Source: Myxococcales bacterium (GTDB lineage Bacteria > Myxococcota_A > Polyangia > Nannocystales > Nannocystaceae). From it: a stretch of DNA of 64,000 nucleotides. Positions within the stretch are counted from its first letter, which is position 1, and each line of letters opens with the position of its first letter. The stretch spans positions 54,936 through 118,935 of the forward strand of contig JAAZXR010000006.1 in NCBI GenBank assembly GCA_014240065.1, read 5' to 3'. Of this stretch, positions 45,664 through 55,100 are shown in pieces. Made by a program: the position numbers and the translations under genes. The notes beneath the pieces were generated by a model. That model was not told the DNA's origin. It made no database searches and worked only from the letters and a program-made list of their open reading frames with translations.

Positions 45664-45844
45664 ATGGAGCCTGGCTGGCCGCGTAGGGTGACGCGTGCTC
45701 AGGTGCGTGACCCGGCAGATTGGGCTACAACGAGGTACGTACTCCCAAGGTACGGTTCGCGCGTTTTTCGCAACCGCTCCCCCTGTTCTCCGCTCTCCCC
45801 GCCGCCTCGCGCGGCCGCTCTGCTCTCTTTCCCCGGACAACTCC

Positions 45845-46090
45845 ATGTCGAACGTGTCACTCAAAGATTTGATCGAGTTTGTCGCTCGAGCACTCGTCGA
45901 TCACCCGGATCAGGTGGAGGTCGAAGAGATCTCTGGCGCCCAAACGATCGTCCTCGAACTTCGTGTCGCCAAAGAAGACCTCGGCAAGGTGATCGGCAAG
46001 CAGGGTCGAACGGTCAAGGCGATGCGAGCGATCCTCAACGCCGCCTCCTCCAAGCTCCGCAAGCGCGCCGACCTCGAGATCCTCGAGTAG
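45845..46090 (+). CDS. khpA: KH-domain RNA-binding protein KhpA
   Basis: An 81-residue single KH domain protein with the GxxG loop in [20 protein letters not shown]. KhpA binds RNA, often with KhpB/Jag, and is encoded between rpsP and rimM in many bacteria. ATG 45845 gives the standard [19 protein letters not shown] start; the frame is open upstream to 45695 but without protein character. Confidence 0.94.
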   Translation: MSNVSLKDLIEFVARALVDHPDQVEVEEISGAQTIVLELRVAKEDLGKVIGKQGRTVKAMRAILNAASSKLRKRADLEILE

Positions 46091-46119
46091 CGCCGGTCGG
46101 GTGGTCGTCGTAGCGACCC

Positions 46120-46695
46120 ATGACTTCATCGGAAGAATTACGGATCGGTCGCGTCGTCGGGATTCACGGCGTGAAGGGTGCGGTCAAGGTGCGTCTCGAG
46201 GGCGCCTCGGCCGAGGCGCTGCAGCCAGCGCTCCGCCTGCGACTCGCCGTCGACGAGGAGGGCAACGAGGCCGCGTCGATCGAGACGACCCTGACACGGG
46301 TCTCCCCCATCCCGGGTACGGATCGCACGCGGCTTTGGCTGGAGGGAATCGACGATCGTGACGCCGCCGAGGCCTTGCGCGGTCGCGTGATCTTTGTGGA
46401 CAAAGGGGTGTTGCCCGAGCTCGATGAGGACGAGTACTACCTCGCCGATCTTGTGGGCGCGACCGTGGTCGCGGTCTCCGATGATTCCCGACGATCGCTC
46501 GGTGAGATCGTGGGCGTGACGACCAACGGCATGCAGGACCTTCTTGAGGTTCAGTGGCGTCGCGCCAACGGCGTGGAGGCGACATGGCTGCTCCCGGCGT
46601 TGCCCGAGTACATCGCAGAGATCGAGGCGGAGACGGTGCTCGTGGACCTCCCGCGCGAGTTTTTGCCCACCGAGCTGGAGGCGAAGGATGGATGA
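46120..46695 (+). CDS. rimM: 16S rRNA processing protein RimM
   Basis: A 191-residue 30S maturation factor that binds S19. The N-terminal domain has RIGRVVGIHGVKGAVKVRL; the PRC-barrel has EDEYYLADLVGATVV, LGEIVGVTTNGMQDLLEV and LLPALPEYIAEIE. The stop overlaps trmD by 8 nt (46688-46695), so translation is coupled. Confidence 0.95.
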   Translation: MTSSEELRIGRVVGIHGVKGAVKVRLEGASAEALQPALRLRLAVDEEGNEAASIETTLTRVSPIPGTDRTRLWLEGIDDRDAAEALRGRVIFVDKGVLPELDEDEYYLADLVGATVVAVSDDSRRSLGEIVGVTTNGMQDLLEVQWRRANGVEATWLLPALPEYIAEIEAETVLVDLPREFLPTELEAKDG

Positions 46696-48025
46696 CGACA
46701 CCGGACGCGAACCGTTCGTCATCGACATCGTGACGCTCTTCCCTGAGGCCATCTCGTCGTTCCTCGACGCGGGCATTATGGGACGCGCCATCGCGGAAGG
46801 TCGCCTCAAGATCAGCTGCACGAATCCGCGAGACTTCTCGACGGACGCCCACCGTACGGTGGATGACGCCCCGTTCGGCGGCGGGCCGGGCATGGTGATG
46901 AAGATCGACCCCGTCGTAGGCGCGCTCGAGGAGATCGAGGAGGCCCGCGGCGAGGGGCACCGCGTGCTGCTGTCACCGTCGGGACGGCGCTTCGATCAAG
47001 CGGCGGCGCGACGACTCGCGAGCATGCGACATCTCGTGTTGATCTGCGGTCGTTACGAGGGGGTCGACGACCGCGTTCGTGAGCGGTTTTGCGACGAGTG
47101 TCTCTCCGTCGGTGACTTCGTCCTCAACGGAGGCGAGGTGGCGGCGCTCGCGGTCGTGGAGGCGGTGGGACGACTGCTCGACGGCGTCGTAAACAACCCC
47201 GATTCGATCGCGTTGGAGAGTTTTTCAGCGGCGGGGAGCGCCGCCTTGGAGCACCCGCAGTACACGCGGCCGGCCGATTTCCGCGGGTGGACCGTTCCGC
47301 CGCCGCTCTCCTCGGGAGATCACGGGCGCGTGGCGAGGTGGAGAGACGCGGTGTCGAGGATTCGCACGCGGCGGCTTCGCCCCGAGCTGGCGATTCCGCA
47401 GGCGGGTGACCGCGGCGGCGTCACGCTCGACGCGGCGGTGGTGGTGGACGCCCGCGACGGCGTGGGGCTCGACGTGGACGCGGACCGCCTGGGCTCGTTG
47501 GCTGCGTCCGCCCCCGGCCCGGTGGTGGTGTGGACGGATCGAGCGATGTTCGCGGGTCCCGGCCTGGTGGTCGCCCCGGCGAGCGGCGGATCGCTCGCTG
47601 GACTCCGTAAGATTTTGCGGGGAAAGCGCAAATCTCGTCTTTTGGTGGTGCCGGTGGCGATGCACGGAGAAATCCGCCCCGCCTGGTGTGTTCGGCGGCC
47701 CTCGGAGGTCGCGGATATGGCCTTGGCGCACCGGGCGACCACGGCGTCCGGCTCCGAAGATCGCGGATTTTGCGCGGTTTTTGTGCTCGCGCCGGAGGGG
47801 AGCCCGCTCAGATCGGAGCTGGAGGGGGGAGATCCTCCCTCCGATTTCCTCCTCGATCTCGGGGAGCGCCCGAGCCCGACGACCGATGCTGATTCGGGGG
47901 TTGAAAACGGCGCTGGAGTGATCAACCCTTCGCAGCCCCAGCCAGGTGAATCCACCCCCCGAGATGTCGCGCGCCAACTGCAGCACTTCCTCGAACGCTG
48001 GACCCACGATTTCCACTCCACTTGA
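46688..48025 (+). CDS. trmD: tRNA (guanine37-N1)-methyltransferase TrmD with an extra C-terminal domain
   Basis: Residues 1-240 are a complete TrmD: IDIVTLFPEAISSFLDAGIM, DDAPFGGGPGMVMKIDP, LSPSGRRFDQ, LICGRYEGVDDRV, the knot motif SVGDFVLNGGEVAALAV and HPQYTRPADFRGW. TrmD methylates G37 of tRNAs using SAM. The protein then continues for about 205 residues, against a usual total of 230-270. This extension (VTLDAAVVVDARDGVGLDVD, GPVVVWTDRAMFAGPGLVV, SRLLVVPVAMHGEIRPAWCV) looks like an alpha/beta domain, then a Ser/Pro-rich end and a final helix. It is not a domain I recognise. Start ATG 46688 has GGAGG at 46677-46681. Confidence 0.93.
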   Translation: MDDDTGREPFVIDIVTLFPEAISSFLDAGIMGRAIAEGRLKISCTNPRDFSTDAHRTVDDAPFGGGPGMVMKIDPVVGALEEIEEARGEGHRVLLSPSGRRFDQAAARRLASMRHLVLICGRYEGVDDRVRERFCDECLSVGDFVLNGGEVAALAVVEAVGRLLDGVVNNPDSIALESFSAAGSAALEHPQYTRPADFRGWTVPPPLSSGDHGRVARWRDAVSRIRTRRLRPELAIPQAGDRGGVTLDAAVVVDARDGVGLDVDADRLGSLAASAPGPVVVWTDRAMFAGPGLVVAPASGGSLAGLRKILRGKRKSRLLVVPVAMHGEIRPAWCVRRPSEVADMALAHRATTASGSEDRGFCAVFVLAPEGSPLRSELEGGDPPSDFLLDLGERPSPTTDADSGVENGAGVINPSQPQPGESTPRDVARQLQHFLERWTHDFHST

Positions 48026-48037
48026 AACGAGCCCGTC

Positions 48038-48424
48038 ATGAGCCACCGTACCCCAGTCATTGAAGCCATTGAAGCCAGCCAAGCCCGCACCGATCATCCC
48101 GAGTTTCGCGCCGGGGATCGCATCCGCGTGCACGCGCTCATCTCCGAGGGCAACAAAGAGCGCATCCAGATTTTCGAGGGGATCTGTATTCACCGCAGCC
48201 GCCGCGGACACAACGGCACATTCACGGTTCGCAAGATGTCCGACGGCATCGGTGTCGAGCGCGTGTTCCCGGTGAACAGCCCGCGCGTGACCAAGGTCGA
48301 GCTCGTGACCCGCGGCCGCGTTCGTCGCGCCAAGCTCTACTACCTCCGTGACCGTCGCGGCAACGCGGCCCGCATCCGCGCCAAGGTCGGCGGCTACGGC
48401 AGCAAGCCTGCCGCGAAGCGCTAG
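48038..48424 (+). CDS. rplS: 50S ribosomal protein L19
   Basis: A 128-residue L19: [56 protein letters not shown] and [18 protein letters not shown]. It lies 12 nt after trmD. A hairpin without T-tract (GCGAGC/GCTCGC, 48424-48438) follows the stop. Confidence 0.97.
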   Translation: MSHRTPVIEAIEASQARTDHPEFRAGDRIRVHALISEGNKERIQIFEGICIHRSRRGHNGTFTVRKMSDGIGVERVFPVNSPRVTKVELVTRGRVRRAKLYYLRDRRGNAARIRAKVGGYGSKPAAKR

Positions 48425-48489
48425 CGAGCTGTGCTCGCGGGGCGCAGCATTCACTTCGCCCACACCCATCGCGACGCGTGGGTGGTCGT

Positions 48490-48915
48490 ATGAAATCAAC
48501 GAAGGCCCGCGGCGACGCAGCAGAGCTGTTTGCTGCGGCGCATCTTGAACGCGCGGGACTCCGCGTGCTTGAGCGGAACGCGATCGCCGGCGGCGTTGAG
48601 CTCGACATGATCTGCCTTGACGGCGCGGGGGAGGGTGTCGAGGGGAACGCCGGGGCTCCGCCCACCTACGTGTTCGTGGAGGTGCGCTCTCGCCACGGCG
48701 AGGAGCGTGGTCATCCGCTGGAGACCATCGACCATCGCAAACGCCGTCGCATCGTCAAAGGCGCGACCGCCTGGCTGACGGAGCGGGACCTCTGGGAGCT
48801 CGTCCACGTCCGTTTTGACGTGGTGACTGTCCTCGGAGCCGAGGGGCTCGATCCCGACGATCCGGACGCGAGACGCCTCGCGTGGGTCGTGTCGGCGTTC
48901 GAGGCCGACGGTTGA
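48490..48915 (+). CDS. YraN/UPF0102 family protein
   Basis: A 141-residue protein with the nuclease-like core of the YraN family: KARGDAAELFAAAHLERAGL, GVELDMICLDG (usual GEIDLI position) and TYVFVEVRSRHG, followed by IDHRKRRRIVKGATAWL. The fold resembles Holliday-junction resolvases; the cellular role is unclear. An insertion (GAGEGVEGNAGAPP) separates two core strands. GTG 48478 is an alternative start. It often follows rplS or rnhB in other genomes, as here. Confidence 0.9.
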   Translation: MKSTKARGDAAELFAAAHLERAGLRVLERNAIAGGVELDMICLDGAGEGVEGNAGAPPTYVFVEVRSRHGEERGHPLETIDHRKRRRIVKGATAWLTERDLWELVHVRFDVVTVLGAEGLDPDDPDARRLAWVVSAFEADG

Positions 48916-48934
48916 TCCGCTCGCCGGCGGCGAC

Positions 48935-49573
48935 CTACAAGCAGCTGTTGGTGTTCGGATCGCAGCTTTCGCCCGCGGCGCATTCCGCGTCGGTGAGGCA
49001 GCCACAGGTGACCGAGCGGTCGGAGTTCGGGAACTTTTGATTGCACTCGGACTCGAGATCATCGACGACGTCGGGCGCGATATCATCGTTGCACACGCAG
49101 AGCTTCTGACAGCAGAACTGCCCGAGGTCTTGGACCACGGCGCACTGAAACCCCTGCTCGCATCTGGTCGAATCCGCCATGGGCTTCTTCGCCGTCGTGA
49201 TGCCGGTGTTCTTGCAGTCTGCGTTGGATTTGCAGCTCTTGGAGCACATGGAGCGCTCGAGGAAATAATCGAACGACAAGCTGCACTTGTCGTTGAGGCA
49301 CTCGAAGCGTTGACCGCCGTCGGCGTTGCAGTCCGCGTCGCTCGAACACGATCCGTCTGGGGCGGTGTCGTCTTGACCGTACACGCAGATCAATTCATCG
49401 CACGACACAGCGGGGAAGGTGACGAGCTTGGTCGGTGGAGGGACCGCCTCCCCATGGTTGCACGGGGCGCCGACGTCGCCTGAGGGGCAGCCGGTGGTCG
49501 CCGCGAGCGCGAGCACAGAGAAAAGAGCCGAGCGGAGGGTGAGCGAGCGAAACTTCGAGCGACGTACAGTCAT
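48935..49573 (-). CDS. Cys-rich lipoprotein, function unknown
   Basis: A 212-residue exported protein: basic start MTVRRSKFRS, hydrophobic core, lipobox ATTGC. The mature part has about 20 Cys in repeated patterns such as CSSDADCNADGGQRF, CKSNADCKNTG and CGCLTDAECAAGESC. These are short disulfide-rich modules common in Myxococcota surface proteins. No enzyme domain is seen. It is convergent with yraN. Confidence 0.82.
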   Translation of the reverse strand: MTVRRSKFRSLTLRSALFSVLALAATTGCPSGDVGAPCNHGEAVPPPTKLVTFPAVSCDELICVYGQDDTAPDGSCSSDADCNADGGQRFECLNDKCSLSFDYFLERSMCSKSCKSNADCKNTGITTAKKPMADSTRCEQGFQCAVVQDLGQFCCQKLCVCNDDIAPDVVDDLESECNQKFPNSDRSVTCGCLTDAECAAGESCDPNTNSCL

Positions 49574-49932
49574 GGTTCAAACCCAGCGTTGCCGGTGGAG
49601 GATGCGCGAGGCTGGGGACCGGTTGGACCCACGGAGGCGCGCGCGGGTGCATGCTACACCGCTCGCTCTCCGGGTCAAGCGCAGTCTCCGCCTCCGCGGT
49701 GGCGGAATTCCCGCGAGACGCTCGGCATCTCCGCATGTTAGGTGGGTGAAATTAGGGTGTCCAGCGCCACATAAAGCGCTACGCAGGATGTTTTGGCGGC
49801 GCCCGCCACCTGTGCCGAAGTCGCCAATACAGCCGTCGCGAGGGCGCAATCGGCCAAAATTGGGGAGTTGGCCCTAGGTCGTAGAGACCGTTCGTACGTT
49901 CGCTTGCTCACCAATAACCGAGGAGAACCGCA

Positions 49933-50013
49933 GTGAACGCGCGATCTCAAGGTGGCTCCTGCACGGGGATCGCGTCTTCAACCGAGCGAAAAACGCCACA
50001 TACCCGGTGCTAG
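49933..50013 (+). CDS. Possible 26-residue leader peptide
   Basis: GTG 49933 is preceded by a strong ribosome-binding site, AGGAGA at 49921-49926, 6 nt away, and opens 26 codons ending in TAG. The predicted peptide is MNARSQGGSCTGIASSTERK plus six more residues, with no recognisable features. It may be a leader or chance. Confidence 0.25.
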   Translation: MNARSQGGSCTGIASSTERKTPHTRC

Positions 50014-50074
50014 GTCCCAACCCCATGCTCCATCCGATCCTCCAAAGACGAGTGAAATCGCAAGTTTTGATCCC

Positions 50075-50104
50075 TTGCGACTGTTGGCCGCCCGTTGGTA
50101 CTGT
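50075..50104 (+). promoter_or_regulatory. Candidate promoter of the Glt-like cluster
   Basis: TTGCGA (50075-50080) and TACTGT (50099-50104) are spaced 18 nt apart. The expected start near 50112 leaves a leader of about 140 nt before ATG 50255. Confidence 0.4.
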
Positions 50105-50254
50105 CCGGCCGATCTCGCGCACCCCGTTGCGCACTTTTTTCCTCATGTATTCCTCTCGCGTTCGATTCTTTTCGTTACCCTCGCCCTCGCATCGATGCGG
50201 TCGTCGGTTTCGAGGATCGTCCCGTGCAGCCCTTTTCACCCACGTTAAAGTCGC

Positions 50255-52054
50255 ATGAAAAAACTGACGCTCCAGCTGCTCCCTATCGTCGCATGTCTCG
50301 GCATGACCGCTACGCCCGTCGTCGCGCTCGCGGACGCACCGCCGCCGCCGCCCCCGGGCGCGAGCAAGAGTCCGCCGCCGCCACCGGGCGCGCGCAAGAG
50401 TCCGCCGCCCCCCCCGGGTGCGAGCAAGAGTCCGCCGCCCCCACCGGGATCGAGCAAGAGCCCTCCACCACCGCCCGGTGGAGCGAAGAGCGGTCCACTC
50501 CCGGAAGGCGTCGCGTCCGCGGAGCAAAAAGCCGCAGAGAAAGCCTACGACGAGCAAGAAAAATACGCCGAGGCTGCGATCATGTTCTTCGATGTCGCCA
50601 ACGGCGACAAGCCTGGCGACGTCCCGCGCGCCCAATATTGGCTCGGCAAGGCGCTGTTCAAGCTCGGGATGTACGGCGCCGCGCTGGCGTCCTTTGACGG
50701 GATCGTCGCGGGAGGGGCCGAGCATCCGTACCATCAGCTGACGCTGCCGTGGCTCGCTTCGCTGAGCCGAATGCTCCCGGAGACCGCGGGCGTGCTCGAG
50801 AAGATCGGGACCTACGCGCCCTCCGAGCTCGAGACCGAGAAGTTCGACGCGATCCGCCCGGAACTCTACTACCTGCTCGGCCGCTACTACTACCAGATCG
50901 GTGATCTGGGCCAGGCGATCGCCCTGTTCAAGCGCGTGGGGGAAGACAGTGAGTTCTACATCCCAGCGCAGTTCTTCAACGGCGTGTCGGAGACCCGCGA
51001 GTACCACGGCGCTGAGGCCGTGGAGGCGTTCAAAAACGTGCTCCGCAAGAACATCGAGATGCGAGAGACCATGGGCGGCAAGAAGCGTGACGCCACCTCG
51101 CGCATGTCCGACCGCAAGAAGAAAAAACTCGGCCTGTCCACCGCCGACCTCGACTTTATCGAGCAAAACGAGCGCTTCGACCAGCTCGCGAACATGTCGC
51201 TTGGCTACATCTTCTACCAAGTCGGCAAGTTCGAGACGGCGATCAAGTACTTCGACAAGATCCCGATGGAGTCGCCGTACTGGCTCGACGGAGTGTTCGC
51301 AGCGGCGTGGTCGGAGTTCCGCCTCGTGGAGGTGGAGCCAGACGACGCGAACCGTCACTACCAGCGGACGCTCGGATATATCCACACCCTCAACGCGCCG
51401 TTCTTCTACGACTACCTGTACCCCGAGGCGATCGTGCTCAAGGCGGTGACCTACTACTACAACTGCCGGTACACGCCGGCGAAGGCCGCCATCGACGAGT
51501 TCAATGACCGCTACATCCGCACCAAGCAGGACCTGCAGTCTGTCCTCGACGCGGCGCCGGAGGACTTTGAGCTCTTCGAGCTCTCGGAGGCGATCAGGGA
51601 CGGCGAGTCCGATCTCGATCCCTTCGTGGAGAAGGTCGCGCGAAAATCCCTCCAAGACAAGACGCTGGAGAAAAACTACGACTACGTCGACCGCCTCGAG
51701 TTCGAAGAGGGCGTGCTGTCGCAGCAGTCCTCCGCGTTCAAGGACAGCGGCGTCGGGGAGTTTGTGACCGAGATGCTCGATTTCACGTCTTCGGACGCGA
51801 AGGAGAAAACCGGCAGCCTCGCGCGCAAGCGGCTCTCGGATCAGATCAAAGAGATCCAAAAACTTGAGCGCGAAGCGATCAAGACCGAATACGAGATTTT
51901 GAACAAGCTCAAGGCGGTCGGTGAGGGAGGCGTTGGCGCGCTGCAACGGCCTCAAATCGACAGCGAGCACGAAATTTACAACTACAACGGCGAGTATTGG
52001 CAAGACGAGCTTGGCTACTACAACTACCGTGTGACCTCTGAATGCGCGGAGTAG
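50255..52054 (+). CDS. GltC-like exported TPR protein with proline-rich repeats
   Basis: A 599-residue protein with a signal peptide (MKKLTLQLLPIVACLGMTAT, cleaved near VALA). Residues 28-75 are five PPPPPGASKS-type repeats. The rest is helical TPR-like sequence, for example AEAAIMFFDVANGDKPGD, ELYYLLGRYYYQIGDLGQ and NMSLGYIFYQVGKFETAIKY. A charged C-terminal helix ends in GEYWQDELGYYNY, which recalls GltC of Myxococcus; that assignment is from memory of the family. It should sit in the periplasm or at the outer membrane and partner the GltD- and GltE-like proteins encoded next. Confidence 0.75.
   Translation: MKKLTLQLLPIVACLGMTATPVVALADAPPPPPPGASKSPPPPPGARKSPPPPPGASKSPPPPPGSSKSPPPPPGGAKSGPLPEGVASAEQKAAEKAYDEQEKYAEAAIMFFDVANGDKPGDVPRAQYWLGKALFKLGMYGAALASFDGIVAGGAEHPYHQLTLPWLASLSRMLPETAGVLEKIGTYAPSELETEKFDAIRPELYYLLGRYYYQIGDLGQAIALFKRVGEDSEFYIPAQFFNGVSETREYHGAEAVEAFKNVLRKNIEMRETMGGKKRDATSRMSDRKKKKLGLSTADLDFIEQNERFDQLANMSLGYIFYQVGKFETAIKYFDKIPMESPYWLDGVFAAAWSEFRLVEVEPDDANRHYQRTLGYIHTLNAPFFYDYLYPEAIVLKAVTYYYNCRYTPAKAAIDEFNDRYIRTKQDLQSVLDAAPEDFELFELSEAIRDGESDLDPFVEKVARKSLQDKTLEKNYDYVDRLEFEEGVLSQQSSAFKDSGVGEFVTEMLDFTSSDAKEKTGSLARKRLSDQIKEIQKLEREAIKTEYEILNKLKAVGEGGVGALQRPQIDSEHEIYNYNGEYWQDELGYYNYRVTSECAE
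50338..50490 (+). repeat. About 33-36-nt coding repeat (PPPPPG-A/S-x-K-S)
   Basis: Five imperfect copies of a unit such as CCGCCGCCCCCGGGTGCGAG give the proline-rich linker of the GltC-like protein. Copy number could vary between strains. Confidence 0.8.
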
Positions 52055-52142
52055 CGGAGCCTGGCGCTCCGCGGAGCGCCGGGACGCAATCGAAGAACCT
52101 CACTTTGGAAGCGGGACGAATCAGTCTCGATGGGCAACAATC

Positions 52143-55100
52143 ATGAAGCTGGGAAAAAATAGTCCTCAGAAACGAACTGTGATTCAACTTGTAACGGCGG
52201 CCGTCATGGCGGGCGCCATCGGCGTGCCGTCGAGCGCGGAGGCCGTCGAGCCCGCTGTTCGCTACGACCGGGAGTCCAAGAAGGCGAAGGCGAAGTCTCA
52301 ACTTCTGGACACCAAGTTCAAGAAGGCGAAAGCGGACGAGGAGAAAAAGAACCGCCGCGGCGTCCAGATGATGTCGGGAGACGAGTTCGCGAAGAAGCGC
52401 AAGGCCGTTGAGCAGGAGATCGCCGACAAGCAGATCGACTTCTTGAGGCGCCTCGTGAAGTCGACGCCCAAAGACGATCCAGAGTTCGCGGACTACCTGT
52501 TCCGTCTCGCGGACCACTACCTGGAGAAGAAAGCCTACTTCGATCTCCAGTCGGGCGCGCTCTACGAGAAGATCTACGAACGCGAGGACGCGGGCGACGA
52601 GGCGGGGGCGAAGAAGTTCCGCGACCAGCAAGCCGCGCTGCTGGCGAAATCCAAAGAGTCGAGCAAGACCGCAGCGCGTGTCTACAAGGCGCTCGTCATG
52701 GATCCGGCGAACGGGGAATACAAGCGCATGGACGAGGCGCTGTACTACTACGCGTTTGAGCTTGGGCAGCTCAACATGGAAACCGACATGCAAGACGCCT
52801 ACAAGCGCTTGATTAACAACTACCCGAACAGCTCGTTCATCTCGCAGGCGTACCTCGCCTTCGCCGACTACTACTACGGCAAAGGAGAGATCCAAAACGC
52901 GGTCCGCCTGTACATGAAGGTCCTCCAGTTCAAGAGCAGCCCCGTGTACGCGTACGCGCACTACAAGCTCGGGTGGTGTTACCTGAACCCGATCGGCACC
53001 GCCGACCCCGAGTACGACAAGTCGCTCAACTATTTCATTGAGACCATTAAAGACACCCTCGAGGGGCGCGCCGGGAGCGAAGCGGCGGGCAAGCAACTGC
53101 GTCGGGACGCGCGGCGAGATCTCGTCCGCGCCTACACCTTCGCTGGCACGGCGAGCAAGGCGTGGTCCTTTTTCCAACAGTGGGGGCGGGGACCTGGAGA
53201 CGACGAGGATGACGCGCGGAAGATGATGGAGATCCTCGCGAACAGCTACTTCGGCAACGGCTTGTACACGCCGTCCACGTACATCTACAAGAAGCTGCAG
53301 GAGATCTACGAGGGAGATCCGGCCACGTGTGACTGGCAGGGGCGGATCGTGGTGAACACGCTGTCCTCGGACAACAAGAAGATCCAGTGGAAAGAGACCC
53401 AGAATCTCGGCGCCTATTGGGAGCGCTTTCGCGACGGCGAGTACAAGAAAACCGTCAAGAAAAAGTGCCGCGACGACGCCCTCGACACGATGAAACAGAT
53501 GGCCACAGTGTGGCACGACGAGGCGGAGAAGACGAAGCTCGACAGCACCTATGAGCTGGCGGAGTTGGCGTACGCCGAGTTCTTGAAGGTCTTCCCGAAA
53601 GACAAGGACGCCTACGAGCTGCAGTTTTACTACTCGGAGCTGCTCTGGGCGCTCGCGACGAACAACTACAACGACAAGACCAAAGACGGCCGAAAACGCG
53701 GGATCGAGTACTTCTTCAAGGCGCACGACGAGTTCGTAAAGACCCTGGAATTCAATCCCACAGGGAAATACACGGCCGACTCCGCGGTCGCGCAGATGCT
53801 GGCGATGAAGAACGCCCTCGAGTACGACGAGACCGGCGGGCAGGCCAAGGCGTGCAAGACCGACGCTGAGGGCGTCTGCATCTACAAGGAGAAGAAGAAG
53901 AAGAGGCGCGTCAAGGCGTCGAAAGACTCCAAGGTCGACGCGGACGCGATGTTCCCGAAATCCGATTATACGGAGACCGAGGCGCGGATGCTGCAGGCCT
54001 ACAACACGTACACGCAGTACGTCACCGATCCGAACGACAAAGAGCTCCCGAAGATCATGTATCACCGGGCGAAGCTCGCCATGAACCACAACCAGTTCGA
54101 CACGGCGCGCCCGCTGCTCATCGACCTGCTCGAGAAGTTCGACGGATCGATTTATGCCGCGTGGTCGTCGGAGATGTTCCTCGACCTCCTCACCATCAAT
54201 TGGACCAACAAGGGCAACCTCCCGGAGCAGTCGCTCGCCGCGTCCGCGGAGCTTGAGGAGTGGTGCATCAGGTTCCCGAAGATGCAGGTGTGGAAGCACG
54301 CCGAGGCCGAGCAAATTCGCGAAGCGGTCCCGACGCTGCTCATGGGCATCGGCTGGAAGAAGGCCATGGCGTATCAAGACTCCGGCAAGCGCTTCGTGGA
54401 AGGTGAAGAGGGCGGCAAGGCGGACGGATTCGCGAAGTGTGCCGAGCAGTTCCTGACCGTGTTCAACGATTTCGAGGACCACCCGAAGGCGGACACCCTG
54501 CTGTGGAACTCCGCCGAGTGCCTCGACGCGGCGTACAAGGTCGGCGCCTCGATCAAGATTCGCAAGACCCTCCTGGAGATGTTCCCGGAGAGCAAGCACG
54601 CGAAGGAGTCGCTGTACTTCCTCGGCGGCTCGTATCAGGCCATCGCGTACTACGATCAGGCCGCGACCCGCTACGAGCAATTTGCGGCGAAATACCCGAA
54701 GGACAAGCGCAGCTCCGACGCGCTGCAGAACGCGTACCTGTTCCAGCTCGGGCTTGGCAACGATGAGAAGGCCGACACCAACCTCAAGAAATACGAGGCG
54801 ATCTACAAGAAGAAGAACGTCGACAAGGCGGCCCGGATCTTTTGGTCCAAACACGCGCTCATCGAGAACGAAGAGGAGAAACGCGCCCACGCCCTGGAGT
54901 ATCTGAAGATTTACGGCACCCGCGGAGGGAAAGACCGCGCCGCGGTCGCGGAGGCCGAGATCGCCATCATCGACTGGAAGCGGTCATGCAAAGAGGAGCT
55001 CCTGTACGACAGCTGCTTGTCCATCAAGCGCCAGCGAGCGCTGTCCGCTGCCGAGGAGATCGAGAAGAAAAAGCGCATGGAGGCGAAGCTCAAGCGCGCC

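Larger units (their letters stand above)
49574..50254. other. Divergent spacer before the Glt-like cluster
   Basis: About 680 bases, of lower GC in the right half. It contains the small reading frame at 49933-50013 and a promoter candidate at 50075-50104. Other open frames here (for example near 49952-50258) show no protein character. Confidence 0.4.

Noticed and set aside
46544..46687. Longer TrmD start within rimM
   Set aside because: The upstream translation is Arg/Ser-rich nonsense; GGAGG and the conserved TrmD start favour ATG 46688.
48424..48438. Terminator after rplS
   Set aside because: A good GCGAGC/GCTCGC hairpin is present, but no T-tract follows, and yraN continues in the same direction close by.
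50338..50490. CRISPR-like look of regularly spaced repeats
   Set aside because: The units are in-frame codons for a proline-rich linker, with no unique spacers and no cas genes.
49874..52003. Minus-strand frame of 709 codons
   Set aside because: It is a shadow of the GltC-like gene and the upstream spacer; no domain or start signal.
51909..54890. Very long minus-strand frame of 993 codons
   Set aside because: It lies opposite the GltD-like gene, and its Leu/Val/Arg/His-rich translation is the usual GC-rich shadow; the plus strand has the signal peptide and TPR helices.
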